Shown here one piece after another: positions 12,001-21,924 of a DNA stretch of 64,000 bases (the stretch's first letter is position 1; the number at the start of each line of letters is the position of its first letter). The notes beneath the pieces were generated by a model. That model searched no databases, had not been told where the DNA came from, and saw only the letters and a list, made by a program, of their open reading frames with translations. The stretch is from Parelaphostrongylus tenuis. Lineage: Eukaryota; Nematoda; Chromadorea; Rhabditida; Metastrongylidae. The position numbers and the translations under genes were made by a program. The DNA lies in contig JAHQIW010007046.1 in NCBI GenBank assembly GCA_019055375.1, positions 248,001 to 312,000 on the forward strand. Reading direction: 5' to 3'.

Positions 12001-14192
12001 AAGAAAAGTCGTTGGACAGTGGGTATCAATAAGTGACGAGTTAGAGCACGCGCTCCCAGAGAGGGTGAGATGCGGGTTCGAGGTCCGCCTGACGCGAAAG
12101 TCATGCACATCACTCTCCATTAGGTACTGCCAGGATTGTATATATGTTGTTAGCAGGATAGTTGTAGAGAGCTACAGACATGTGTAGAGTTGTGATTGGA
12201 GTTTCCAATCATTAACAGGTTAGTCACTAGCCCTGAGTCTTCGACACGGCAAACATCCTTGCAAAATTTTAGCAAACGTTGAAGTGAAAAACTGGTTGCG
12301 CTCAATTAGCGCACGTAGCCGTATGATCTGTTATCTTCACCATTTCCTGGATGTTTTGAAAGCTCTGTAAACGGTTCACCTCCTCCTACTCAGCTTAGTG
12401 GCCAAGCCGTTCATTTTCTTGACTTCCTGTCTCAGGTGAACTCAGTTAAGATGGTTTAGGAAGTAGATTTATATAGAACGCTATTTACTGCGAATAGGAG
12501 CTTGCCTAGTGTCATCACTTCTCGACAAATGGCCCATACCAACAAACAAAAAATCGGACCAAAATAGATCATTTTAACTTCTCAAGTTTTGATTAATGAC
12601 TCACAAAGGTTGAACAGGTGATAGTCCATCAGTATTTGTTAATATTTGCTTTGTGCTTTAATGTTATGCATCTCTTCAAACCCAGCTGCACTGATCAGAA
12701 CGGGAACATTCAAACTCTCACAAATTTTGCAAATAACATCTAGGTATAACTTTTTCAGAAATGGTTCTTCAATGTATCAAGTCCTACGAGTGACGCGTTT
12801 TTCGCTGCAATTTTTAAATATATTAGAGACTGCTGAAAGTAACGACTTGCTCGGTAAAGTGTGTTGAGCTAGTACATCCTTAGTTGCGTGAAATATGATT
12901 CGATGAGAGTGACAGTTAGAACTTTTAACACTTGAATTTCTACATTTGGGTGCTGTCGAGGAAGTGGAAGAAGACGGCAACTTCTTTGCTCAATACTTTT
13001 GAAAGCCTGTGGTGGAATTTCCGAAGGATCTCATCGGTTTAGTGAAAATTTTGAGCTATGATCGTTTTGTCAGGATTTACGTAACAACGCAATCTGTGCC
13101 AATGCGTCATAAATTCAAAATTAACGACCGCTTTTATGAGAATTAGGCTCCAAAAAGCGACTCAGAATTTCATCTGTTCCGGAACTTTGGAGTAAATTTT
13201 GTCCTTGCAATACGAAGTCCACTGTTAATGGAAAGTAACATTTCCATCGGCAAATGCTATTCTAAATGTAACTCAAAAGGGCTCTAATCTGTTTTTCCTT
13301 TCTTTAATGTGATGTCTAATCAGTTTATTATGTTATCATTAGTTGATTAGTTTGTTAGTATTAGAACCTTTCCGGTGTCTTCAAATGATGAAAAATTGTT
13401 GATTAGTGAACGCCTTGAGTTCTCTCATAGACTGTTGAATATTTGGAGAGTCTGCTTCAATCATCTTTTGCGGGCGGTCGTCATAAATTGTTGGTTGTGA
13501 CCGATGACCTTTCTCCTCAAGACATATCATTGTCCGCGAGTTATCTGTGTGATGTGCTTTTAGAAGCGCTTGCCATGCACACATCGTTCTTTCGAGTTCC
13601 TCCCGAGACGGTATCTTTAGGTTATAACACTTTGAGTGCATAGACCCGACATCGTTGCTTTAAAAATTCTCGACATTATTGCAAGTGTAAATTTCTAGCA
13701 AAATATTACACGACTGATAGTCAAGCAACTGATAAGCCTAAGGAGTGTGCCACAACTTTTCTTGTTTTTGAGCACAATTACGAGTGGCACATGGCTTTTA
13801 TGATTACTATCGTCGCACGAATACAAAATGGTTCTAGGATTAAATATCTATGAAACTAAATGTTCTAGTTTAGAAGACTTTGATGATTCCGTTGTCGAGA
13901 AACAAATAAAGCTAAAGACAGGAGTGGAGGAAATCCGCTTACGAAGGCTTATTTATCGAGGCGAGGGTACGCGACACACGACTGTTTTCCATCGCTTATC
14001 ACAATCGAAATGTTTTTGCTTGCATTTCCGAGTTTTTTAGGTCGAGTTTCCGTCTTGGCTCGCGGGACTCTGGCAAGTCTGCGAAAGCTACGAAACCTAC
14101 TCATCATTGAACCATCTACTAAAACTGCTATTTATGGAAAAGAAATTTCAGCCCAGTTAAGTCGTCTTACTTATGAAAATATCATTAAATAG
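45..14192 (+). CDS. rrf-1/ego-1: RNA-dependent RNA polymerase, EGO-1/RRF-1 type (C-terminal 587 codons, 13 exons; 5' end outside window)
   Basis: Exons join in phase: 45-152, 2880-2973, 3059-3176, 7028-7181, 7243-7422, 7489-7627, 8724-8854, 8979-9099, 9416-9573, 9623-9808, 11639-11768, 13874-13966, 14041-14192 (TAG). Nearly all introns have GT..AG ends and acceptors of the TTTCAG kind. The joined frame has no stop. Diagnostic blocks, numbered within the fragment: MIDFYVKYITQDSVG (about 4-18), AVDFTKTGLPPAPL (about 48-61), RPDFHLGNDYDPTYRS then LVGRIFREFK (about 80-110), RNRISDRDQDDMSLFNT (about 180-196), EEFFEEFGGW (about 213-222) and IIRECEPFVIEMP (about 493-505). These are conserved in nematode EGO-1/RRF-1 polymerases. 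The catalytic DxDGD loop must lie upstream, outside the window. The family copies target RNA into secondary 22G siRNAs in RNA silencing. Which paralogue this is cannot be decided here. The short phase-dependent joins (for example 3176 to 7028, completing an Arg codon) support the model. Introns reach 3.9 kb and are filled with repeats. Confidence 0.9.
1465..1705 (+). repeat. SINE family B (tRNA-like head)
   Basis: It begins with a tRNA A-box-like head, GCCGAATGGTTGTGATGCTC, resembling class II (Ser/Leu) tRNAs. It continues with the family body: gcggcgc, cagccaacaacagcgcc, cagccaagttatcc, gcaagcagactcgctcaacc and a tail near gaactgtatgctagaagtg. Related copies lie at 27945, 42030 (-), 46990 (-), 48855 (-) and 59985. 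Boundaries are approximate. Confidence 0.65.
2433..2530 (+). mobile_element. Penelope-like element terminus with degenerate hammerhead-like motif
   Basis: The segment 2433-2468 has the order stem I strand (AGCT), a core CTAATGA (canonical CTGATGA with one change), a GGC/GCC stem, GAA, ACGT, then C and GGCC. It is followed by accaacttcgcgcaagc, the same terminal block that ends the two Penelope arms at 3825 and 6345. No coding part remains. The core change would be expected to abolish cleavage. Confidence 0.55.
3825..5232 (-). mobile_element. Penelope-like retroelement, left arm of an inverted pair (RT remnant + GIY-YIG endonuclease)
   Basis: Read on the minus strand, a broken frame starts in the reverse transcriptase with CRYTDDCFIICSTQEEMDKC (about 5100-5040). 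It continues with LPFLNVQVQLNEKGYNTKSY and RKPSNKN (about 4960-4890), typical of the Penelope palm and thumb, and then a C-terminal GIY-YIG nuclease, YLISCETCGGEYIGKTGRP (about 4460-4400), preceded by a Cys pair (VICPNGRDGDC). The arm ends in a noncoding tail with a hammerhead-like motif (about 3884-3918, GTC lost) and the block gaggttggt near 3830. Frameshifts and stops show it is dead. It is 5'-truncated at the junction with the right arm. Penelope elements couple an RT related to telomerase with a GIY-YIG nuclease. Confidence 0.8.
3884..3918 (-). ncRNA. Damaged hammerhead-like motif of the left Penelope arm
   Basis: The reverse complement reads CTGAAGA, a GGC/GCC stem, then GAAAC followed directly by AGCCAC. 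Compared with 6214-6249 three bases (GTC) around the predicted cleavage site are missing, so it is probably inactive. Confidence 0.45.
5233..6345 (+). mobile_element. Penelope-like retroelement, right arm of the inverted pair (GIY-YIG end)
   Basis: This is a second copy in opposite orientation. It starts at ctcatccttcacatactaag, which matches minus-strand 4867 downward of the left arm. The open segment 5509-5817 encodes CLISCKTCGGEYIGETGRPL, the GIY-YIG core, preceded by the Cys motif CVICLNGRNGDC. The noncoding tail repeats the left-arm tail in mirror order: tgacatgggggcgggttcat, then cacggtgagtggtttcccc, then the hammerhead-like motif at 6214-6249, then ataccaacctcgtgg. The RT part is almost all missing. 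Together with the left arm it forms a hairpin-capable region of about 2.5 kb inside an RdRP intron. Confidence 0.8.
6214..6249 (+). ncRNA. Hammerhead ribozyme-like motif with ultrashort stem III
   Basis: Stem I strand GGCC (6214-6217), core CTGAAGA (6218-6224), stem-loop AGGCGTATTTGCC (6225-6237; GGC pairs GCC), GAA (6238-6240), ACGT as a minimal stem III (6241-6244), cleavage-position C (6245) and AGCC (6246-6249), which pairs GGC of stem I. One extra A before stem II is non-canonical. Penelope-like elements are known to carry minimal hammerheads. Activity is inferred, not shown. Confidence 0.55.
6375..6615. repeat. Fold-back MITE of the GCGCTGTA family
   Basis: The left arm tgcgctgtaaaactgaagat with cacatgcggcgcgctttcgc is mirrored by gcgcgtcgagtgcaaatcta with cttctagctgttacaacgct on the right. 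The same arms occur as a near palindrome at 53243-53455. It lies inside the 3.9 kb RdRP intron. Confidence 0.5.
7810..8023 (+). other. Unassigned open stretch inside an RdRP intron
   Basis: A stop-free frame of about 71 codons without a start codon, ending at a TAA near 8023. It contains STLWWSIKERLNAAFARLLL and AFSITHKDGKIVKQQTKY. The second block resembles the linker just before the RT domain of some LINEs, but no RT motif follows. It does not fit the RdRP family or its exon phases. A decayed LINE fragment is the likeliest reading, with low certainty. Confidence 0.25.
8145..8520. repeat. Fold-back element (inverted repeat about 375 bp)
   Basis: The left arm cttgaccatttttcatgcat, gagcagcttcta and gatgctacgcgag is mirrored on the right by cgtgtagcatcag, agaagctgctc and atgcatgaaaaataatcaa. 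Arms are about 150 bp with little loop. It sits in the RdRP intron 7628-8723. Confidence 0.65.
9968..11030 (-). mobile_element. Mariner transposase relic in an RdRP intron
   Basis: On the minus strand, broken frames keep the mariner catalytic landmarks: VISEDEPLIYYENNARHAFW (first Asp region, about 10600-10540), LLQDNVRVTL (second Asp, about 10350) and LYSPDIAPPDCHI (third Asp, D34D type, about 10250). The helical segment upstream (MDMEQTLKYGTIAHHVNEIG) precedes the first. A mariner-like inverted terminal repeat, ataggttgtcccagaaatgc, lies at 9971. The partner repeat was not found. Stops and frameshifts make it non-functional. It fills much of intron 9809-11638. Confidence 0.75.
11895..12125 (+). 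repeat. SINE family C (tRNA-derived)
   Basis: It has an upstream block ctcgataccgattacctggg, shared with 39320, then a tRNA-like part with A-box agtgacgagttagagcacgc and B-box gggttcgaggtcc, then the tail acgcgaaagtcatgcacatc. It lies in the RdRP intron 11769-13873. Confidence 0.6.
12126..13873. other. Rest of RdRP intron 11, nothing recognised
   Basis: The intron is fixed by its phase: a G at 11768 plus AA at 13874 makes a Glu codon. Short open frames on both strands (for example 13381-13641 minus) are not similar to anything I know and are interrupted. No repeat family of this window was recognised here. Confidence 0.5.
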
Positions 14193-14786
14193 TATTTCGG
14201 TGGATTTACTTTGGTGTTATTGCGTTTTTTTTTATTTGTTTGTGAATTCAACGTTAAAAATTGTGGCATTATCAAGAAGACTATTCTCTGCTTTCGTACA
14301 GTTATAAACATTCTAAGCGATATGCTGGTCTGTTGTGCTTTATGAACTTTTTTGTATAATGTCAAGAAAAATGTCTGAGTTCACGAGTACGATTAGTTAG
14401 ATTAGATGACATGTGTGGGGGAAGCTGGTGCGTCTAATGTGTATGATTTTAAACGTGACTTGATTACATCTTTCTCTGAATATTCATGTAGCAATAGAAC
14501 CGCATAATTTTGATTGTATTAGGTTGAGTATGTCTTTGTTATTGTGTGAAATCGTTCTTTCGTTATTGTTCCTTATTTTTTCCACTGCCCTAATCTCTTG
14601 TCAGATCTTGCGAAATCAGCTCAGGCTTTGTTTTTCGAAAAGTTAATCGCGGTAATTTGTTTTCCGTTAGATGTTATTGTTACGTCTACTTTCATAAGGT
14701 CTTTGTAACTTGATTGTTTTTGTTCCTATCTACTCATTGTTTGTATCATGTTTAGTTGCTCATGTTTATTGTTCAGATCCAAATGC

Positions 14787-14792
14787 AATAAA
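14787..14792 (+). promoter_or_regulatory. Possible poly(A) signal of the RdRP gene
   Basis: This is an AATAAA about 595 bases after the TAG at 14190-14192, and the only canonical one I noticed in that interval. The distance is long for a nematode 3' UTR, so a variant signal nearer the stop is possible. Confidence 0.35.
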
Positions 14793-14799
14793 TTGTTAA

Positions 14800-15260
14800 T
14801 AGATTTAAAGTTACATATGGGAGGAACAAAGAATGGATTTATCCGTTAATAGTCCACGCTTACACCTTTTTTTTACTATGAGTAAATAACCATAGAATCT
14901 TTCGTGTCACCATAATCATTTTTGATTTTAGGTGAAGAAAAGAACTGTGCTTGAATTTATCGCCTACCAGAACGTGTTGAGACAGTATAACGTAAAAGTA
15001 GCAGATAACGTCGTAATAGTGGTCCTATTCATAACGCAACCGTCAAAGTTAGCAGGCGTTGGTTTGACCCAGCACTGAGTTCCTGGGTCGATCCTTGTGG
15101 TGTGATACACGTTATACAGGTCATGAGATATTAACAACAGTAGCAATAATAATAACATTGTCAGTAATAGTGAATCTAGAATCTATTTATGGGCCTTAAG
15201 CACAGGATAGCATTAGCAATGCTGACGAACTCCTCTCCGTGACTATTATTTGACTGATAA
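14800..15260. other. Intergenic stretch, no gene seen
   Basis: AT-rich sequence with a short tRNA-like stretch near 15040-15100 (gttagcaggcgttggtttga and cctgggtcgatcc). It is too degenerate to call a tRNA or a SINE copy. Confidence 0.4.
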
Positions 15261-15264
15261 CATA

Positions 15265-15560
15265 TCTTGAGCCTTTTATAAATTTGTTGTGGCACTCATG
15301 AAGTGCTAGATACCTTTTGTACCTTGCAGCGTTGCCAGATGATTTTAAATATTTCAACGTTAATTCCTTCATATTTGAGGAGGGGATATCCCCCTGCAGG
15401 GAATTGGCCAAACGGAAAGGCCCCGTTCCATTAATGAGGGTGCAAAGCCGAAACACATGTTCAGCACTTTATAAGTGCCATAACAGATCCCATGAAAGGC
15501 TCAAGATTATTAGACTGTTGGGTATACTGTTTGTGCGGGATCTACAAAAGCAGCCGATTG
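15265..15560. repeat. Fold-back repeat, related to 58150-58320
   Basis: cttgagccttttataaattt with gttgtggcactcatgaagtg is mirrored by agcactttataagtgccata with gaaaggctcaag. The segment cccctgcagggaattggcc, aagccgaaac and taagtgccata recurs in diverged form at 58155-58300. Confidence 0.5.
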
Positions 15561-15774
15561 TAAAGGTCTAATGTACTAATGTTTTTCACGTGAAAACTCT
15601 ACTCCAGGGTCTATTCTTTGAAAATCTGAAAGAAAACTGGATCAAGTGCAACTACACGCAACCAGTTTGTAAAATCGATTCCAGAATTTAGACCTTGGCA
15701 TGAACAGTCGAAACTACCTCACAAGCTATCGTTTTTTAAAGCTTGAGCTACGTTGGCATGTCTTCCTAAAACAC

Positions 15775-15815
15775 GACCGTCAATGTTTCGACAATTTCGC
15801 CTTCATCAGAGCCGT
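15775..15815 (-). ncRNA. Hammerhead-like motif with intact CTGATGA core
   Basis: On the minus strand: GGCT, CTGATGA (15809-15803), stem-loop AGGCGAAATTGTC, GAA, ACAT, T and GACGG. The core CTGATGA and GAA are canonical. Stem I pairs only partly and stem III is two bases per side. There is no Penelope coding sequence nearby. Confidence 0.45.
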
Positions 15816-16800
15816 TTAACTCTTCGTGTGGAGACGATCGCTGGTCTACTGTCACCCCACTGTGATCAAATCATGTAGTTTAGCATTCTGATATGGGGAG
15901 TACGGCTCTGAGGAAGGCGGATTAGCAGAATCGCTATCCGTCGTATTTGGCACAACTACCGCAACCTTTGAACAACCTTAGACGCTATCATGCTCATATG
16001 ATGTGCTGGTCAAATCTTGAATGTCGGAAATAAACACTAGAATCAAAAGTTCTGCATGAACATCCTGTCAGTCCCATCAATTATACTATTTTCATCTTAT
16101 GCTATGAAATCATCATGCTATAATATGTCAAATATCGCACAGAACAAGACGACGCAAGTTCAAAGAATATCTGAAGTAGTAAAGAAAAATTTGCTTGAAA
16201 GAAACAGAAGGGAATCGGAAGCAGAGTAAACTCCAAATTTTAGCAGCTTCTCTGCGCTCGCCCGTTCCGGCACTGCCGTGCCGAGGCTCTTTCAGTGTCA
16301 GAGGGATGAGAACCGTTTGTTTCACTGTAATTAGCTCTTTCAGGCAAAGCATAGCTTTGTGAGCTCTGATCGAGGGGATTTGGTATCCACGGGTATTCAG
16401 CTAGTCATTCCCGAAAGATCATGGAGCAGCTTATCTGTTGTTAGCAACGCGTAATCGCTTCCCACGCACTTCCGCTCTCGATTGCGTGTTCTTGACCAAT
16501 TTCAAGAAATAAAGTTATATTAACCTGGCGCTTCACAATCAGGGAGTCTATCCACTGAATCCTTTTGCGTCTCTAAAAAATATATGTGGCCGCTTATAGT
16601 TTACGTCCAATTCTCCTATCCACCGCTTAGAAACGCTCCACTTGCCCTCGCGACTAATTAAGCAGTGATCTCTTAGTGAGGTAGATCCGTGAATATAGTT
16701 GAATCATTAGTCGGCTTTTGAAGAGATACTGTCTTTAACAACATTGACGAGGAACAGGAAAGGCATATACAACTTTACGTTGGCGCTATGGAAACTTCTA
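15816..16800. other. Intergenic, no gene seen
   Basis: The only feature noted is a weak, damaged hammerhead-like string near 15904-15940 (CTGAGGA, then GCAGAATCGC). The open frames are short and unlike known proteins. Confidence 0.35.
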
Positions 16801-17130
16801 TAGAGCCATACGGTGGCTGTGGTATTGAGCTCCAGTCCAGTTTACTCGAAATGTGATGAGTCGACATTGCAATGTGACGTCGAGTGTTTACTGCTGCGAT
16901 TGACTTCTCTGATAGTTCTCCGTAGACGTCGACATCGACTGTTTGCTCGTTCTCGAGCAGTTCCCAACACAGCGGGTCACTTGGTAGGTGTGGCGTATGT
17001 CGTTCTTATTCGAGACCAAGTACTCATCTCCACTGATGATTAACTTGAGAAAGTTCCGCGTGGGCGCTCGCAGGAGAACACTTTCGCAGCTGATCACCCG
17101 AGCAGTGCAGTAGTCGCCAGTCAATGCATG
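16800..17130 (-). mobile_element. Second mariner relic
   Basis: The minus strand gives HALTGDYCTARVISCESVLL and IISGDEYLVSNKNDIRHTYQ. These align with the mariner region around the first catalytic Asp (xxGDExxxxxxN) and with the diverged relic at 10550-10650. The rest is unreadable. Limits are approximate. Confidence 0.55.
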
Positions 17131-18480
17131 GGGTGACCATCAAGACATCAACCTGCAGTAGCCAATTTTATTAAGAGAATAGTGCTACAACCGTATCTAA
17201 GTGTCTGCTCCAAGATCCTGATACCTAAGATCCTCAAGCAATTTCGTGGTGTAGAAAGTCGTCGTCAAAAGTGGTGAGTAAGTAAAGTGGGAATGACTCT
17301 GACAGCTCGTATCGTTTTTTTCGTTGATCGTCATATTGATTAATGTTTCCACTACATAAGCTGCGAATAAGCTCTGATAAGTAACGGTGATAAGTATAAC
17401 TAGTATCAATGTATTAGTAGGGTGTTGAACTTACATAAGTTTTTCACACTTCTAAGCGCCTTGTTAGGAAAAAGAAACGTGATAAAAATGAGTTGGCTGC
17501 AATAGTGCCTATGTAGAATAACACCACTGATGCTTTCGAGGAAAAATGGCTGAAATTAAGTTCGACACCACTCTCAGAACAACCTCACAAAGCAATGTCT
17601 CGCATGTGTCAGGCAATGATTAACTCGGTATTCGTATACCACCACTCTGTATAGTAATTATCATGATTAAAAAAACTTGCCAACCTACGAGCTAAAAAGA
17701 GGTGAGGTGAAATGATGCGAATCATGCATCTACTCAATCAAGTTGACCGAAATCGAAGCTCCAGTCACCCAACACATTCGTTGTTTTGTGACCCTCAACC
17801 ATTAAGCGAGAAACAGAGAGAGCGAGAGAGGCGAGCATAAGCGACGTGATATTTAAATTCTGCAAATGAGATATTGATGTGAATGCATTCTAACGTCAGT
17901 GTCGATTTCAAATAGAAAACAATTAAAAACAAGCATACCTAAGGCGATCGACTGGCGATCTGGCAGAAATTGTGTCAGAAATCATGTGGACGGCAGTAAT
18001 AGCGCTTTCGCCTCCAAAGTAAACAGAATAATTCACTGGACACACATGGCGTACATCTCTGCCCCTCGATGAGACATTGACTTTGCGGAATTCATATCCT
18101 TGTAGAAACTATGTGTCAAATACATCATAGAGGTGCATTATCTAACCATTATATTAGTCGAGCTTTATGTCAGTGAATTCTAGAATATTTGAAAAAAAAA
18201 TGTAACGGACGGTACAAAAAACTTAGAAAACATTCGTGGACACACGTTGATTGTTACATCTGGCATAAATTTCAACCAATTTTTGCATTGAAATTTTTAG
18301 AAAAGATTCCAATGGACTAACATTTCAAATTGCAATGTCTAATGGACGCTAGTGAACAATTATGGCCCCATGAATTCGTCTAAGCTTAAGCCTCCTATAA
18401 TTTCTTATTCAAAAAATCAATTCAAAAGTACTTTTAAAATTATGGGACCACATCCCTTCACAAGGACCATCTAATAACAT
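17131..18480. other. Intergenic, no gene seen
   Basis: AT-rich sequence with a GA-rich tract near 17815-17835. No long open frame and no repeat family of the window was recognised. Confidence 0.4.
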
Positions 18481-18486
18481 GCAGTG

Positions 18487-18805
18487 GAGCGCATAAAGTG
18501 CACTGACCGGAGGTGCTTGCGTCGAACACAAGGTGGATGGTTCAATCTCGCGTTCATGGTTCACCAAGCCATCCATCCCTCCGGGATCGGTAAATTGGTA
18601 GCAGACTGGTTCCAGACTTGTTCAGGAGGATAAGCAGCATTGACTTAACATATCATTACGCCACCATGAATCACTATAAAGGCCAGATTTGCATTCAGTC
18701 ACCTCAAACAAAGCTAAAATTGAATGCGAATGCTTGACGTATCCTTAAAGACTTGGCGTATCTCTCAAGAATCGATCAGCGCTAAGAGCTTTGTTCTTTA
18801 TCCCC
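18487..18805 (+). repeat. SINE family A, diverged copy
   Basis: The tRNA-like head ends in ggatggttcaatctcgcgtt, followed by the conserved body ccaagccatccatccctccg, ggtaaattggtagcagac, ggataagcagca, aaggccagatttgcattcag and the tail cgatcagcgctaagagcttt. Compare the intact copies at 25505 and 57570. Confidence 0.75.
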
Positions 18806-18869
18806 AATGAAAGGTGATAATCATGCTTCGCAATAATGTCACTCATATCAATATATCAATACATCCTTT

Positions 18870-19465
18870 CGTCATTATTTGAGCCAACATGTCATGTGGT
18901 CTGGTAAGGGCTCTTGTACAGCCCCGAGACACGTGTTTCGTCCTTACAAACTCATCAGCCGAGCAGAACCCGTCGTCTCTCGATCTTTTTATAGTCAATT
19001 CTCTTGTGAGCCTCACACACCTTATAGAGAGTTATCGACGACGTACGCTTTACACTCTATGTCAAGTGAAACATTCACTTTTACAGAGTTTTGTACACTT
19101 GATTGCTCATTGGCTGGTATTTTTATCATAATTATACCTTTATCTCGAGTGCTTTGTTTAGACCACGCTCAAATTTCAATACATCCTTTCATCATTAATG
19201 AGCCAACATGTCATGTGGTCTGGTAAGGGCTCTTGTACAGCCCGAGACACGTGTTTCGTCCTTACAGACTCATCAGCCGATAACTCTTAACGTCGTCGAT
19301 AACTCTCTATAAGGAGTGTAAGGCTCCCGAGAGAACTGACTATAAAAAGATCGACAGACGACGGGTTCCTGCCCGGCTGATGAGTCAGTAAGGATGAAAC
19401 ACGTGTCTCGGGCTGTACAAGAGCCCTTACCAGACCACATGACATGTTGGCTCAAATAATGAAGT
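18870..19465. repeat. Complex fold-back element (CACGTG family)
   Basis: The unit gagccaacatgtcatgtggt, tctggtaagggctcttgtac and gagacacgtgtttcgtcctt occurs twice on the + strand (18881 and 19199) and once inverted (ending 19456). The arms enclose gataactctctataa and gactataaaaagatcga blocks. Related elements with the same acacgtgtttcg core lie at 36160, 44575 and 53458. Confidence 0.7.
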
Positions 19466-19599
19466 GTTTTATAGTTATCACATAAAGTGTTCGGGTAAAA
19501 AACTGGGAGAGACACGGCTGTGAGTTGCAGAACAGTTCCAAAAGCTGAACCGTATTGTGCTCATGCAGTGGATTATGGAATCATTTATTTTGATAAAAG

Positions 19600-19905
19600 A
19601 TAGAAGGAATAAAGCGTCTTGCGTTGATCAGACCTCAAGAAATGCACCATGCATTCGTCCTCAACTTTCTTCTCTTAAGGTGATTGTATGCATATCCGGC
19701 CTTCACAATGACTCGCAGTGGCCACCCTCTACACCGCATCAGTGCTGCTTATCCTTCCAGAAGAGTCTTCCACCAGTCCAGTACCAATTTACCATCCTCG
19801 GAGGAACAAATGGCTTGGTGAGCCATGAGCGCAAGAACGAACCATCGACCTTGGTGTGGCGGCTTAGAATACTCCTAGCCACTGCGCCACATGCGCTCAT
19901 CGTTT
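19600..19905 (-). repeat. SINE family A
   Basis: Minus orientation: it ends with tgcgccacatgcgctcatcg (complement of the A-box head) and contains ggcttggtgagccatgagcg, taccaatttaccatcctcgg and tcagtgctgcttatcctt. Confidence 0.75.
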
Positions 19906-20324
19906 GTTAGATAGCGCCACTAATGATCAAAGGCGATAGAGCAGAATCTTTTCGGCAATCCTATCTTGGTCACATCATCTCAGTTTCTCTTGATTAACGA
20001 AAAAATGTTGTTTCTTGTCAGACACGAGAAGGTCCGCGTAATAGACAAAAACCGGTGTGGTCTTATGAGCCACCCACAAAATATTAAGCGTGCTCTGGAA
20101 AAGTTCAAAGACCGTTCGACAATGGCGCTCTAATGCGACTATATGCTCTGAGCCATTCTAACCCCTGAAGATTAGCCATCAGTTTTCTCGCCGCGGTGGC
20201 TCCGAGCGGCAGCTTTCGTCGTCGGCTGTCGGTCAGTTATCATTCCTCACAGCGCTTGCTTTTCGAACAAATCTGCAACTGTCCGTGTATATCTTTTCGC
20301 TTTTCTTTATCTTTCTCGGGTTCT

Positions 20325-21185
20325 TTCTGATTAGGAGGGAACAAACGAAAAACCGATTTCATTCGCTGGAGAGGAACTTTCCGTAGAAGTGTTAGCAGCC
20401 ATTCGAGAGTTGAGACTTGAGGCTACAGCCCCACGTCGACAATTTCCCAAGATACCCTCTTATAACGCTGTAACATTCAAGATGAAATCGTGTTTCATAA
20501 AACCACCCTGTTTTTTTCTCTTATCTCGCTTATATTTTGCTGCACGAAGCTTATTCCTAAGAGTAGTAGTACTCAAACTAAAGCACAAGCTTCCAAAAGC
20601 CTAAAATTGTGTTTGTTTTCAAACAGCTCTTTTGATCTCCTTATCTTCTCTGGCCTTTTGGTTTGTGCCTTAAACCTCGTCGGACAGAGATTTTTCTTTA
20701 GACTATTAGTGATCGTCTGATGGCTTAATGATTCCCTGATCCTAGCAATATTCTATGGAATTACAGTTTAGCGAGGAGAATATGATTGACATCACATTTT
20801 TTTGTATACAAGCTACTCGACAAGACGAAAACCATGGCAGGGGCGAGCAGGGGCGGGGCGAAGCGGGACGATCGATATTTTGTTACTCAATTGAGAATTT
20901 TTTCCTCGTTTTGGGAAAAAGCTCTAGATAAAACGATTGCTCAAGATTCTACGAAAATTTCTCTACACATTGATATGCTTTTCAGCTTACAGCGAATCTT
21001 ACGCAATTTTTGATCTGGTTGCTCCAGCGTTGTAAAGGGGTGTTTTGAAAAACCGGCGACGTGGCGTTGTCTTCTCAAGTCTCAGCTTTCGAATAATTGC
21101 TATCCCTCCTGTGCAAGATTCCTCTTGAGCGGATGGGATCGGTTTTTCATTCGTTCTCTCCTAATCTGAAAGAGCCTATTCTTGT
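20325..21185. mobile_element. Long-armed fold-back DNA element
   Basis: The left end ttctttctgattaggaggga, acaaacgaaaaaccgatttc and attcgctggagagg is mirrored at the right end by gagcggatgggatcggtttt and tcattcgttctctcctaatc. Internal sequence includes ataacgctgtaacattcaag with a TGTTTC stretch, the dispersed GCGCTGTA motif. It is the same family as 25885-26620 and 62748-63520. Confidence 0.6.
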
Positions 21186-21324
21186 GTTCCTTCCTTATTC
21201 AACCATTTTGTAAATAGCTAGCAAAATTTATTCTTCCTCAACAGCTTTTAGCATTGGTATGATGTTGGAAATAGATATTTGATAATTTTGAGTAATAGAA
21301 AAAGCTGAGGAACGCGTGTGGGCC

Positions 21325-21510
21325 AATGCTTAAAAGTGCTCTGCGTCGCACACGATCAATAATTCGATCCAATGCTCAAGGTTAACCAAACCTTTCATCT
21401 CGGGGATAAGCAGCACTGTATTGATATATATCGGTAGGCCATGACGAGTCATTGGAAAGGCCAGATATGCATTCAATCACTTCAAACAAGGTTAAAGCCC
21501 TAGAGCTCCA
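21325..21510 (+). repeat. SINE family A, decayed
   Basis: It retains gtgctctgcgtcgcacacga, ggggataagcagcactg, acgagtcattggaaaggcca and atatgcattcaatcacttca. The middle is deleted or diverged. Confidence 0.65.
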
Positions 21511-21924
21511 TCTTTCTGTCTAGCAAACCTTCAGATCTCAGTGGTAATCGATCCCGCATTTCACCTTTCTGGCGCGCTTGCTAACCAGTGATCTTACGGA
21601 GGCTCCTCTTCTGCTATCACTCTTTCTGCGATACAAGTTGTTACGTATAATCGTTGATGCATCGGGAGCTGTTGAACATTTCAAGAAGTTCACGTATCAA
21701 CTGACAAATTTCTACCAATAACTAAGCCGTATATGAGGAACAGAGTGGAATAATTTTGGTAGTTTCGAGCCTTCTTGATAGGACACTTCTTTTGTCAGAG
21801 AGCTTTAATTCGATTAACTCCTTGAGTCTCAGACGGCACATAATTGTGCCACTGTTTTTCACGTCGCACCCCGCTCGCTACTAGAATTTCGTATTTATGC
21901 GCTCTGCAGTGAACATAAAAGGAT

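Noticed and set aside
13381..13641. 86-codon minus-strand frame in RdRP intron 11
   Set aside because: It looks somewhat protein-like, but no family, splice context or second copy was seen.
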